Part shown: positions 16,706-25,015 of the stretch, piece by piece
Layout of the letters: every line of letters begins with the position of its first letter
How positions within the stretch are numbered: the first letter of the stretch is position 1
Assembly (NCBI RefSeq): GCF_000317475.1
Contig: NC_019729.1
Coordinates: forward strand, 5,408,501 to 5,472,500
Length of the DNA: 64,000 nt
Source: Oscillatoria nigro-viridis PCC 7112
GTDB lineage: Bacteria > Cyanobacteriota > Cyanobacteriia > Cyanobacteriales > Microcoleaceae
Reading direction: 5' to 3'
Notes under the pieces: model-generated
Told to the model about the DNA's origin: nothing
Database searches by the model: none
The model's input: the letters and a program-made list of their open reading frames with translations, nothing else
Translations under genes and position numbers: made by a program

Positions 16706-17671
16706 ATGCCTACTTATACTGGAATTTCTAGCGAAGCATTTCAGCATCCCCTCGACCGCCAAGCTGAGGAAGCGCTGCGAAGCGTGCCTGGATTTGACTT
16801 AATTGCCAGCAAATTTGTAGAATTTGTCTACGAACGACCCCAATTCGTTTACCTAATGGGAAATAGCATTCAAGTCGGGCCGAGGCAATATGCGAGTATT
16901 TATCATATATTTCGGGAGTGCTTGCAGGATTTAGATGTTTTTCCCGAACCGGGTTTGTTTGTTTCTCAAAACCCCTCAGTTAACAGCTATGCCCTGGGTA
17001 AAAACCAGCCTTATGTAGTATTAAACACTGGTCTTTTAGACTTGTTGGACGAGGCGGAAATTAGGGTAGTCTTGGCTCACGAGTTGGGACACATTAAATG
17101 CGGTCATCCAATTTTAAATCAAATGGCGACGTGGGCAGTGAGCGTTGCCTCGACAATTGGCGAGATGACTTTCGGGCTGGGAAATATGGTCGGCAGCGGT
17201 TTAATTTACGCTTTTTACGAGTGGCGGCGCAAGGCTGAATTATCGGCAGACCGGGCGGCTTTGTTGGTGACGGATGACTTGAACAGTGTGATGAAGACGA
17301 TGATGAAACTTGCGGGAGTTAGCAGTAAATATGCTGACCAATGCAGTTTGCAAGAATTTATCCGCCAGTCTGACAACTATCAAGATCTCGATCGAGACAA
17401 TCTCAACCAAGTGTATAAGTTTTTACTTTACAACGGCGGCCAGGGCGTGATGCTGAGTCACCCTTTCCCGGTGGAACGCCTGCGGTATTTGCGAGACTGG
17501 GCAAGTTCCGAGGAATACCGCCAAATTAAGTTGGGGAACTACAAGCGGGCTGTAGCTGAGGGTGCGGTTGATGTGAAGTCGCAAACGCCTAACAGCGAGA
17601 CGGAGGCTTTGCGCCGTCAAATTGAAGAGTTGCAGCGGGAGATCGATCGGCAAAAATCAAAGCGAAACTAA
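16706..17671 (+). CDS. M48-family zinc metallopeptidase
   Basis: The product has 321 residues. The zinc site is HELGH at 125-129 within VLAHELGHIKCGH, and the third ligand is likely the Glu in the RKAELSADRAALL segment near 177. There are one or two weakly hydrophobic stretches around 140-172 (MATWAVSVASTIGEMTF, NMVGSGLIYAFYEW), so it may associate with the membrane. The C-terminus (about 290-321) is a Glu/Arg/Gln-rich coiled coil. It is distinct from HtpX at 58331. No partner gene is adjacent. Substrate unknown. Confidence 0.9.
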   Translation: MPTYTGISSEAFQHPLDRQAEEALRSVPGFDLIASKFVEFVYERPQFVYLMGNSIQVGPRQYASIYHIFRECLQDLDVFPEPGLFVSQNPSVNSYALGKNQPYVVLNTGLLDLLDEAEIRVVLAHELGHIKCGHPILNQMATWAVSVASTIGEMTFGLGNMVGSGLIYAFYEWRRKAELSADRAALLVTDDLNSVMKTMMKLAGVSSKYADQCSLQEFIRQSDNYQDLDRDNLNQVYKFLLYNGGQGVMLSHPFPVERLRYLRDWASSEEYRQIKLGNYKRAVAEGAVDVKSQTPNSETEALRRQIEELQREIDRQKSKRN

Positions 17672-17899
17672 TAAGTTTAAATTCCTCGTTTCCAGGCTGT
17701 GCCTGGGAACCAGTTAAATATTTTGTTGAAGATTTACCGGATTTGAGGGAGGGGGAAACGTAACAGGAAGGTAAACCAGTGAGAGACTTACTCGCAACTG
17801 GCCTCCAATCTAAAAACTGTCCCCTCCTTTCGGAAATCAGTTTCTGAGGAGGTGTAGTTTAAATCAAGAGAAGCTTATAAATCAACGGGGCTAAAAAAA

Positions 17900-18325
17900 A
17901 TGAATATTGATAACGCAATGAATACTAACAAGCCAACTTCTAATTTTTTCGGCAATGTGGGAAAAGTCGCGATCGCGATGACTCTTCTGGCCGCCGGCAT
18001 GGCATTTACCAATCCTGGGAGAGACAAATACCTAACTTATGCTTCCGGCGTGCTCCAAACCGAGTTGGAAAGCACTGTGTGCAAAGATTCTCGCGTTCCG
18101 AAAGCTTTGAGCGGCATTACAGATACTTTGATCGGCAGTTGCAAGAATTTGCTGACTTCGCAGCGGAACACGATCGAAAGCTTGCTCGACAATACAACGC
18201 AGCGTCAAAATTTAGGCGTGGTCAGTATTTATACAACTGAACTGGGCAAAAAAAGCTATCAAACGGTTGGAGCTTTTGGTAATTTTGTGACGCTGCCGCC
18301 TAGTTCGGAAAATGCTCAAAAGTAG
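17900..18325 (+). CDS. DUF4359-family membrane or secreted protein
   Basis: The product has 141 residues. A single hydrophobic segment lies at about 22-38 (VAIAMTLLAAGMAFT). It is followed by NPGRDKYLTYASGVLQTELESTVCKD, the conserved start of DUF4359, and two Cys residues (in STVCKD and GSCKNL) about 26 apart that may form a disulfide outside the membrane. The C-terminus ends in YTTELGKKSYQTVGAFGNF. An internal ATG seven codons in is a possible alternative start. Function unknown. Confidence 0.8.
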   Translation: MNIDNAMNTNKPTSNFFGNVGKVAIAMTLLAAGMAFTNPGRDKYLTYASGVLQTELESTVCKDSRVPKALSGITDTLIGSCKNLLTSQRNTIESLLDNTTQRQNLGVVSIYTTELGKKSYQTVGAFGNFVTLPPSSENAQK

Positions 18326-18348
18326 AGTCAAATTAAGTTTAATTGTAG

Positions 18349-18378
18349 AAACCGGGTTTTGTAGAAAGCCCGGTTTTT
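18349..18378 (+). terminator. Rho-independent terminator of the DUF4359 gene
   Basis: AAACCGGG (18349-18356) pairs with CCCGGTTT (18369-18376) and ends in TTTTT. It lies 23 bases past the stop codon. Confidence 0.85.
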
Positions 18379-18550
18379 GCTTACGTAATTGTTTTTAAGC
18401 AAATCTCAATAAATTCGGAGAGCTGCAGCACATATTTTTAGTCAAGCTCGCTATTATAAGCCAAATATTAAGTTTTCTTAAAGAAGAAAATTTATTGTGC
18501 CACTTAATATTAATATGAACATTAAAGTTTAATTTTTAACAAATAAGCAG

Positions 18551-19117
18551 ATGGCAATGCAATTAAGTAAGGGTGAAAGATTTAATATATCTCAAGAAGC
18601 GCCTGGTATAAAAAAAATGGCGATCGCCCTCGGTTGGCAGGTGACAGAGGCAGGACAAAGCTACGAGATTGATGTCTCTGCGTTTATGCTAGGTGCTGAC
18701 GGCAAAATACCTAACGATCAATATTTTATATTTTACAATAATCTGCAATCCTTTGACAGTTCGGTACTGCAAACGATTCCTGAAAAAAACAACCCAAATC
18801 AAGAAAATAAGACTATTTACGGCATTATCTTACAAAGAGTTAATCCTGAAATTGAGGAAATAACTTTTGTGGTGACTATTCACGAAGCAGATAAAATTAA
18901 TGCGAATTTTAGCAATATCAAAAATGCTTTTATCAAAATTAGCGATTTGGATACAAAAAGCGAACTGGTTCGGTATGAATTAAAAGAAAATTTTTCGCGA
19001 GAGACTGCTGTAGAGTTTGGTCGTTTGTATAGAAAGAATGGAGAGTGGAGGTTTCAGGCTGTAGGCGCAGGATATCAGGCAGGATTGCAGAGTTTTGTTG
19101 ACAAGTATTGCAGCTAA
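18551..19117 (+). CDS. TerD-domain protein
   Basis: The product has 188 residues covering one TerD domain: MQLSKGERFNISQEAPGIKKMAIALGWQV, YEIDVSAFMLGADGKIPNDQYFIFYNN, EITFVVTIHEAD, NAFIKI, then the closing YRKNGEWRFQAVGAGYQAGLQSF. TerD proteins are small Ca2+-binding beta-sandwich proteins linked to tellurite resistance and stress response. The conserved acidic calcium positions (ID in YEIDVSAF, and the LGADGKIPND loop) are present. No other ter gene lies here, so it is a lone copy. Start ATG at 18551 or 18557. Confidence 0.9.
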   Translation: MAMQLSKGERFNISQEAPGIKKMAIALGWQVTEAGQSYEIDVSAFMLGADGKIPNDQYFIFYNNLQSFDSSVLQTIPEKNNPNQENKTIYGIILQRVNPEIEEITFVVTIHEADKINANFSNIKNAFIKISDLDTKSELVRYELKENFSRETAVEFGRLYRKNGEWRFQAVGAGYQAGLQSFVDKYCS

Positions 19118-19213
19118 AGTAGCAGCGTTGAAAAAATCTCGCCTGCAAATTCTGATAGCAGCAGTACAAGAACTCGCAGCAGGAGAAGAAGTAAAAGGTA
19201 AACGACTGTTGCA

Positions 19214-20392
19214 TTAGTTAAGAGATGACAAAATCTGCTGGTAAGCATCGATGGTTTGCTGGGCGATCGCCTCCCAGTTATAATACTTTCTCGCATACTC
19301 TTGGCCGTTCAATCCCCGCCGTTGGCGTTCTTCGGGATTCAGAAGTGCTGATTTGATTGAATTGGCGATCGCCCCTACTTCCAAAGGCCCCACCCAACCA
19401 GCTTCTGCTTGCTGTATGTCTTCGGCAATATGTATGCGATCGGAAATGGCGACAGGTACACCCGCAGCCATTGCCTCTGCTACAGCAATGCCAAAATTTT
19501 CGTAATAAGAAGGCAATACAAATAAGTCTGCTTTTGTCAACAGTTCAACTTTTAAATCACCGCTCACAAAGCCAGTTATTGTTGTGTATTTTGCTAAGCT
19601 TGAATTCTGAATTTGTAATTTAATTTGTGTTTCATAATCAGCATCTTGGGGATTTGAACCAGCTAAAATAAAGTGAAACTCTATCCCCGATCCTAAAATA
19701 CTTTCTAATGCTGGAATTAACAAATCAAGCCCTTTTTTAGGTTCAATTCGCGACATAAATAAGATGATTGGCACTTGAGATTCTCGCAATCTCTTAGGAA
19801 ACAAACCTGCTTTTACCCCCAATGGAATCACCAAATCCCGTGGCACGGGCATCTTGCCTGTGCTGCCCAAACCAAATCTTTCTGAGATTTTAGCCTCTTC
19901 TTTACTTGTGAAATGAATTGCGGCTGCCCCTGCTAAATTAGGGCGTTCTAAAAGCGTGGCATAAATCTGTTTCAAGCGCTTTTTTTTCTGCAAATCAGCC
20001 GGATCGAGCATACCGCAGGGACGGATAATATATGGCAAATGATGATATCTTGCAATTGTAGCCGCGAAGGTAGTTACTGGCGAAAAAAGAGCGTGAATGT
20101 GAGCCAGGTCAAATTCTCGCGCATTTTCATTTAACCACTGCAATAACGAGAGTGAAAACTTATATCTCCGAAACGGATAACAGCGGAAATAAATAATTTG
20201 ATAGCCGTTTTGTTGTAGTGGTTGATTTAGAGGGACATCTAAGGGATGTTGACCGATATCTCCGTTAGAATCTGTGGTGATAATTGTCACATCAATACCT
20301 CGGAAAGCGAGGGCCGCAGAAAGTCCGAGTACCATTTGACTTGGCCCGCCGTAGACTAGGGAAATTGAGGGTATAATTTGGAGAATCCGCAT
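19214..20392 (-). CDS. Glycosyltransferase, family 4, with a repeat inserted in frame
   Basis: This 392-residue GT-B fold enzyme would transfer a sugar from a nucleotide-sugar donor. The N-terminal domain shows SLVYGGPSQMVLGLSAAL. The donor-binding half shows LFMSRIEPKKGLDLLIPAL, ENFGIAVAEAMAAGVPVAISD with the EX7E pair, and a C-terminal NWEAIAQQTIDAYQQIL. Residues 176-184 (GSTGKMPVP) are encoded by a mobile palindrome (19842-19863) not expected in the family. It is the last gene of the minus-strand glycan block, separated from its upstream neighbours by about 50 bases. The acceptor is unknown. Confidence 0.93.
   Translation of the reverse strand: MRILQIIPSISLVYGGPSQMVLGLSAALAFRGIDVTIITTDSNGDIGQHPLDVPLNQPLQQNGYQIIYFRCYPFRRYKFSLSLLQWLNENAREFDLAHIHALFSPVTTFAATIARYHHLPYIIRPCGMLDPADLQKKKRLKQIYATLLERPNLAGAAAIHFTSKEEAKISERFGLGSTGKMPVPRDLVIPLGVKAGLFPKRLRESQVPIILFMSRIEPKKGLDLLIPALESILGSGIEFHFILAGSNPQDADYETQIKLQIQNSSLAKYTTITGFVSGDLKVELLTKADLFVLPSYYENFGIAVAEAMAAGVPVAISDRIHIAEDIQQAEAGWVGPLEVGAIANSIKSALLNPEERQRRGLNGQEYARKYYNWEAIAQQTIDAYQQILSSLN
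19842..19863. repeat. AACAGGC-type palindrome inside the GT4 gene
   Basis: GGCACGGGCATCTTGCCTGT plus GC is the same palindrome found between genes at 12447, 13341, 13385, 13429, 28804 and 35182 (GAACAGGCATCTTGCCTGTTC type). Here it is in frame and translated as TGKMPVP. Confidence 0.85.
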
Positions 20393-20439
20393 CAGGGATA
20401 GTTATTTAAATCCACATACCAACATCTCCCGTTACAAAT

Positions 20440-20619
20440 TTAATTATCTGGAAAAGTTTGCCCGTCTAGCTGTTCAGCTTCCTCTCTCTTTGTTGCTGTA
20501 ATTTGGGTGTTGTGAGCCATTGTCTTGGAAAATTCATACATTTCACTGGCTTTTGCTTCCGCAGCTTTCACAATTTCAAGGATTTCCAGCAGTAGGCTTT
20601 CATCTGGTAATTGTTTCAT
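20440..20619 (-). CDS. Small protein (59 aa), coupled to the preceding gene, unknown function
   Basis: Reading the minus strand gives MKQLPDESLLLEILEIVK, then AAEAKASEMYEFSKTMAHNTQ and a tail ending GQTFPDN. Its ATG overlaps the stop codon of the 20963-20616 gene in an ATGA junction (20616-20619), the classic sign of translational coupling. The product is hydrophilic and probably all-helical, with heptad-like spacing of Leu/Ile in residues 4-17. The two genes look like an obligate pair. No family recognised. Confidence 0.65.
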   Translation of the reverse strand: MKQLPDESLLLEILEIVKAAEAKASEMYEFSKTMAHNTQITATKREEAEQLDGQTFPDN

Positions 20620-20963
20620 GGCAATACTTCTAATCTCTCAACTACTTTGTCTATCAGAGTTCTAGATTCTGGCGCCATATGTAGCAAGGTTGCTAAATAA
20701 TCTGCTGCTTTTTGAACATCTTCATCGGGCACACCATCCAGCAATATATTGGCCACAATGTGCTCTGCTTGTAAGCGAACACCGGATACGCAGAATTCAA
20801 AATTGGTGATGGAAGAAAAATACTGCATCAGTATTTCATTTTCTGGAAAAAGAGACATCGATCTTCTAAGTGCAAAAAGTCCTTGCGTTGCTTGGCTTTC
20901 GGTATCATGTAGTACCTGGTAGAGTTCGTCTACCAAAGAGCGTATGTCGGAAGGAATAGACAT
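20616..20963 (-). CDS. Helical protein (115 aa), first gene of a coupled pair, unknown function
   Basis: The product has 115 residues, predicted mostly alpha-helical: IRSLVDELYQVLHDTESQATQGLF, MSLFPENEILMQYFSSITNFEF, VQKAADYLATLLHMAPESRTLIDKVVERLEVL. No membrane segment or catalytic motif is visible. It lies within the minus-strand glycosyltransferase block (stop of the upstream GT4 at 21007 is 43 bases away) and overlaps the 59-residue gene downstream by 4 bases. The pairing suggests the two proteins form a complex. Family not recognised. Confidence 0.7.
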   Translation of the reverse strand: MSIPSDIRSLVDELYQVLHDTESQATQGLFALRRSMSLFPENEILMQYFSSITNFEFCVSGVRLQAEHIVANILLDGVPDEDVQKAADYLATLLHMAPESRTLIDKVVERLEVLP

Positions 20964-21006
20964 TTACCACAGGTTTTATTTAACACTTGCATTATACTAC
21001 TAAAAG

Positions 21007-22176
21007 TTACAACAATTCGTTGTAAAATTCCAACAACTGCTCAGCTAAAGCTTTATTGGTATAATTACTCATCGCTCTCTGATAACCCCGATCGCCCAAA
21101 TCTGCCCCCAACTCCCGCCGCTCCATCAATTTCTGCAAACACTCTCGCAAAACCCCTGCATTTCCTTCTGGGAATAATAACCCCGCATCGCCGATGACGT
21201 GGGGAATTTCCCCGCAGTCGGAACCAATAACCGGAATGTGACAGGCCATCGCTTCAATTAAAACGTGACCGAATTGTTCTTTCCAGCCCACCGCGGTCAA
21301 AGTTTTGAATTTATAGCTGGTTTGCGAGGGCAACACCAAACAGTTCATTAAGTTAATGTAGGGGGGAATTTCTTCGTGGGAAACGCTTTCTACCCAGATT
21401 ATTCGGTCGCTGATTCCCCATTCTCTACATTTTTCGGCGAGGTGCGCCCGCAATTTTCCTTGTCCTACTAACAGCCACTTCCAAGAGTTCTTTTTCAACC
21501 CTGCCAAGGCTTCAGCTAAAGTTAACAATCCTTTTTCTTCAACAAATCTCCCTACAAATCCTACCACAAAATCCGTCGGTTCAATGCCAAACCTGCGCGA
21601 TAAATCAGCGTCTTTACCAGTGCGGCGAAACAAAGTTTCATCTACTCCGAGTTGTGGCATTACTTTTACCGCACCGTGATAGCCCCGCTGCCGCAAAATT
21701 TTAGCTCCATCTAGGTTGCCTGCAATAATTCCGTCAGTGTGCTGAAGATTGTAATTTTCTAAGACAGAAACCGGCCAATTCAATTGATAAGGCAAATTCC
21801 ACCACGTAAATAATATATTTTTTGCTTGCAGTTTTAGCAGTTTATTTAGTAATATTGACTGAGCGCAAGCTATAGATTTTGAACCTTGTTCGACTTGAAT
21901 TATCTGCGGTTTAATTTTCTGCAAAACATCAATTAAATCCGTCCCAAATGTTAGCAATCCTTGATTGTTTTGACTAAAATTGGAGACTGGAACTACTTTA
22001 AATGAGCCTTTTTGATAGAATTGCGTTTCTATAATTTTATTTTGTACCCCTCCGGGTTTCCAACGCTGCGGCACTACAACTGTTACTTCAATATCGGGTT
22101 CTAGGTTGGCTAATATTTTAAATTTTTCCCGATTAATGTCCACAATATAGGTGTGACTGGCCACGAGAATTCTCAT
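21007..22176 (-). CDS. Glycosyltransferase, family 4
   Basis: The product has 389 residues. The frame extends 26 codons upstream into the 3' end of the GT2 gene, but MRILVASHTYIVDINREKFKIL is a natural GT4 beginning, so I use the ATG at 22174-22176. The donor half shows VVGFVGRFVEEKGLLTLAEAL and EQFGHVLIEAMACHIPVIGSDCGEIPHV, with the EX7E pair. The end is SNYTNKALAEQLLEFYNELL. It follows the GT2 gene after 31 bases, and the two are likely co-transcribed. Substrate unknown. Confidence 0.92.
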   Translation of the reverse strand: MRILVASHTYIVDINREKFKILANLEPDIEVTVVVPQRWKPGGVQNKIIETQFYQKGSFKVVPVSNFSQNNQGLLTFGTDLIDVLQKIKPQIIQVEQGSKSIACAQSILLNKLLKLQAKNILFTWWNLPYQLNWPVSVLENYNLQHTDGIIAGNLDGAKILRQRGYHGAVKVMPQLGVDETLFRRTGKDADLSRRFGIEPTDFVVGFVGRFVEEKGLLTLAEALAGLKKNSWKWLLVGQGKLRAHLAEKCREWGISDRIIWVESVSHEEIPPYINLMNCLVLPSQTSYKFKTLTAVGWKEQFGHVLIEAMACHIPVIGSDCGEIPHVIGDAGLLFPEGNAGVLRECLQKLMERRELGADLGDRGYQRAMSNYTNKALAEQLLEFYNELL

Positions 22177-22207
22177 TGATTGGGAAGGGCGAATGGGGAA
22201 TAGGTCA

Positions 22208-23182
22208 TTATTGAGCGTCGATCTTGTCTTGATGGCTGTAACTTTGTCCATCATTCCACAGAGATTGAATTACTGTATTTATAGCACTGAGAAAACCCAG
22301 GATATAAAAAGCAAATCTAGTTATAATTTTAATGGGTGAGGCGCTTTTATAACAAGGTGGATTTCCCAAAACGTGGCAGTCAAAGAGTTTGGCGAAAAAT
22401 CGCAGGCATTGAAAGGCTGTTAAATTTTTCAATCCCATGAGGAAATGGTTGTGATAAAAGGTGACTTGATATTCGATCGATCGCGTGCTGACATCGTGAC
22501 AGCCGCCGCTCTCTTCCCCCAAGTGAACTAAACACGCATTGGGATCGTACCAAATTTTCATGCCAGTCGATCGCAATCTCAAACAAAAATCCGACTCCTC
22601 CCGCACCGCACTCCCTGCAAACCGCTCGTCAAACCTCAGCCCGCACTCGGCAAAAACCTGCCGGCGAAATGACATATTGCAGCCTCTAGCCGAGAGCACC
22701 TGCTGCGGTTTGACTGTATGCACCAAATCGATAAAATACCAGGCAATCGCGGCATCCATAGCTTCTCTTGGCAAATATTCGATCGCCAAATCGCCTCCAG
22801 AAAAATCCAGTTTCATTCTGTCAAAAATCCTGCCCGCCACACATCCCACATCTGGTTTTTCTAAATAATTGCCCGCGTGAGCCGCCAAAAAACCATCTGG
22901 CAATTGTACATCATCATCAATAAATAAAATAATCTCTCCAACTGCGCGCCGCACTGCATAATTTCGAGCAGCAGGCAAACTCGCCCAATCTACTCTAAAC
23001 CAGCGAATTTTGCCAGCATTTGCCAATTCCTCTAAATAAACTTGAGTTTCCGATTCGTGGGTGCGAGTTTGATCGATTACCAGCACTTCAAAATTCGGGT
23101 AATTTTGCCGAATCGCATCAGCCAATGTCTCTCGCAGAGGTTGCTCGCGGTTGTAGGTGGGTATCACAACAGAAATCATCAT
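22208..23182 (-). CDS. Glycosyltransferase, family 2
   Basis: The product has 324 residues. GT-A fold hallmarks: ISVVIPTYNREQPLRETL at the start, LVIDQTR, then IILFIDDDVQLPDGFL, whose DDD triplet supplies the metal-binding DxD. A later SFRRQVFAECGLRFDERFAGSAVREESDFCLRL gives the acceptor/ED motif. One hydrophobic stretch near the C-terminus (about 290-310, ITRFAFYILGFLSAINTVI) could anchor it at the membrane. It is 18 bases downstream of the membrane GT39-like gene, so it is part of the same operon. Confidence 0.92.
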   Translation of the reverse strand: MMISVVIPTYNREQPLRETLADAIRQNYPNFEVLVIDQTRTHESETQVYLEELANAGKIRWFRVDWASLPAARNYAVRRAVGEIILFIDDDVQLPDGFLAAHAGNYLEKPDVGCVAGRIFDRMKLDFSGGDLAIEYLPREAMDAAIAWYFIDLVHTVKPQQVLSARGCNMSFRRQVFAECGLRFDERFAGSAVREESDFCLRLRSTGMKIWYDPNACLVHLGEESGGCHDVSTRSIEYQVTFYHNHFLMGLKNLTAFQCLRFFAKLFDCHVLGNPPCYKSASPIKIITRFAFYILGFLSAINTVIQSLWNDGQSYSHQDKIDAQ

Positions 23183-23200
23183 TTGCAGTTGCCACTTTCC

Positions 23201-24826
23201 TTATTTCTCTACACGCCAAAGCCAAACATCGCCCGGCTGGTAAATTGGTGTGATTTTATATTTTTGCACTTTTTCTAGTTCAAATTGTAATGCTTCTGTA
23301 GCTCGGTATAGAAATACATCGCTAAAACCGTCAGGAATTTTGACTTGTTCGGGTTTAACTGCCAGCAAAAGCTGTGCTTGCGGCTTCAGCAGATAGCTGA
23401 CAGACAGTATTTTTCCTGTGATGTTGTTGCCTCCGTGAGTGATTACTAAAGGTTTTTGGGCTTGATTGACAATCGCTGCTATTTGGGGATTGTATTTAGT
23501 GCTAGAAGGATATTTGTTCCACCAAAGTTGGGACTGCGAGCTGACGGCACAAGAAACTATTCCACTCGATATTAGGGCTATTAAACCGAGCTGCCACAGC
23601 TTTTGTTGTCGGGGATTGGTGGCGGCTGCAATTTTAGCAGTGAATAGATAGGCAACAGCTAGCTGGATTCCTAAAATATAGGGAACCATATAGCGATCGG
23701 TAACGCCTCGCACTGCTATCAATACTATCGCTGTAATTCCGATCGCTGTCAATACAAACAGCCAAACTCGTTTCGGAGTGGAGCGGCAGAGCGAGTAGAT
23801 TGAATGTGCGAGCGCTAACAGCCATAGGGCTGCTACAATCAGTCTGATTAAATGTGTAGCCATATTGCTCGAACACAATTTGATAATTCCGCCCGCCCAA
23901 TGCGTGTCGATCAACATTCGGCAGGTGATGATGATTAAAGGTTTAAGTGAAGATATGAAAGACAGGTAAAGGCGGGGTAAGCCTACTGTTGCTTCGATTT
24001 TTGGCGCGTTATAAAGTAATACCAAAATCCAAGGTGCAAAAATAATTACTGCTGCCGCTGAAGCTAGTAAATAAGCAATTAATGTTTTGCTAAAACGCCA
24101 ATTTTCTGTGATAATTAGATAGATGCCGTGAGCGAATACTACTAAAAAAAATAATAAACTAGAATACAGTCCTAAAGTAAGGGCGATAGCATAAATAGAC
24201 CAAACAGCCTTACTCAATTTAGATGTTGTCGGAGAATTTTGTATCGCGATCGCCCGCAGCAGAATTGCATTCGACAGCAAGACGAGGACTGCAAACATCA
24301 TGTACGGTCTTGCCTCTTGCGCGTACAAGACGTGAAAGGGCGACACAGCGACGATTGTAACAGCCACCCATCCCGCAGACGCACAGCGAAATAATTCCCA
24401 GCACAGCCAATAAATGCTGGGGAAAACTAACAAACTAATCCAAGCTGAAAGACTTCTAACACTCGCCACTTGCGGGCAGAACAACTGCACCCAAAATCGG
24501 GCTAAAATAAAATACAGCGGCGACAGTTGAGGTTCTTCTGTAGCTAAACCTTTAACCGTATCCAACCAAGTTTTTTCCGGATTTATCTGCTGGTATTTCC
24601 GCTGCAAATCTGCGACGCTAATTGTTTTACCTTGAAAATCTTGCTGCACCATCTCCGTCCAGGTGTAACCAGAAATTCGCAGCGAGGTGATAGATTCGTC
24701 GAACGAGTAGACTTTGCGATCCAGATTAGTAAAGCGAAACCATATCCCCGTTATTAATATGACGACAATTAAAATTTTTAACGAAATTCGATGCAGCCGC
24801 CCATTTTGAATTGATTTGGTGTTCAT
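23201..24826 (-). CDS. Polytopic membrane glycosyltransferase, GT39/PMT-like
   Basis: The product has 541 residues. The first membrane helix (about 15-30, LKILIVVILITGIWF) is followed by VYSFDESITSLR, the acidic DE site at the start of the first external loop that is catalytic in the GT-C family (PMT/ArnT/GT39). About ten further hydrophobic helices follow between 125 and 410, then a C-terminal external domain of about 130 residues. It would use a lipid-linked sugar donor at the outer face of the membrane. It is the first gene of the glycan block. Confidence 0.85.
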   Translation of the reverse strand: MNTKSIQNGRLHRISLKILIVVILITGIWFRFTNLDRKVYSFDESITSLRISGYTWTEMVQQDFQGKTISVADLQRKYQQINPEKTWLDTVKGLATEEPQLSPLYFILARFWVQLFCPQVASVRSLSAWISLLVFPSIYWLCWELFRCASAGWVAVTIVAVSPFHVLYAQEARPYMMFAVLVLLSNAILLRAIAIQNSPTTSKLSKAVWSIYAIALTLGLYSSLLFFLVVFAHGIYLIITENWRFSKTLIAYLLASAAAVIIFAPWILVLLYNAPKIEATVGLPRLYLSFISSLKPLIIITCRMLIDTHWAGGIIKLCSSNMATHLIRLIVAALWLLALAHSIYSLCRSTPKRVWLFVLTAIGITAIVLIAVRGVTDRYMVPYILGIQLAVAYLFTAKIAAATNPRQQKLWQLGLIALISSGIVSCAVSSQSQLWWNKYPSSTKYNPQIAAIVNQAQKPLVITHGGNNITGKILSVSYLLKPQAQLLLAVKPEQVKIPDGFSDVFLYRATEALQFELEKVQKYKITPIYQPGDVWLWRVEK

Positions 24827-25015
24827 ACAATCAGAAATGGGGAAATGAAGAAAGAAGGATTTAGTTATTGAGAAGAGAGGGAATAAGCAGGAGGGAATAA
24901 AGAATGAGAAATTGGTTTTAATACCCTATATTTCTCTAGAGACCTCTTTATTCTTCCTTCTTCATTATTCCTTATTGCTTCTCCCTTCAACCTTCAGATT
25001 AATTCCCCATTTCCA
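24827..25015. other. Low-complexity purine-rich spacer
   Basis: The spacer consists of GA-rich and TTC-rich short repeats (GGGAATAAAGAATGAGAA, TTCTTCCTTCTTCATTATTC) between glmM and the glycan block. The two halves are roughly complementary and could fold back. No gene. Confidence 0.5.

Noticed and set aside
19119..19216. Short fragment (KKSRLQILIAAVQELAAGEEVKGKRLL) after the TerD gene
   Set aside because: It looks protein-like but has no proper start; it may be a decayed gene end, and is too short to annotate.
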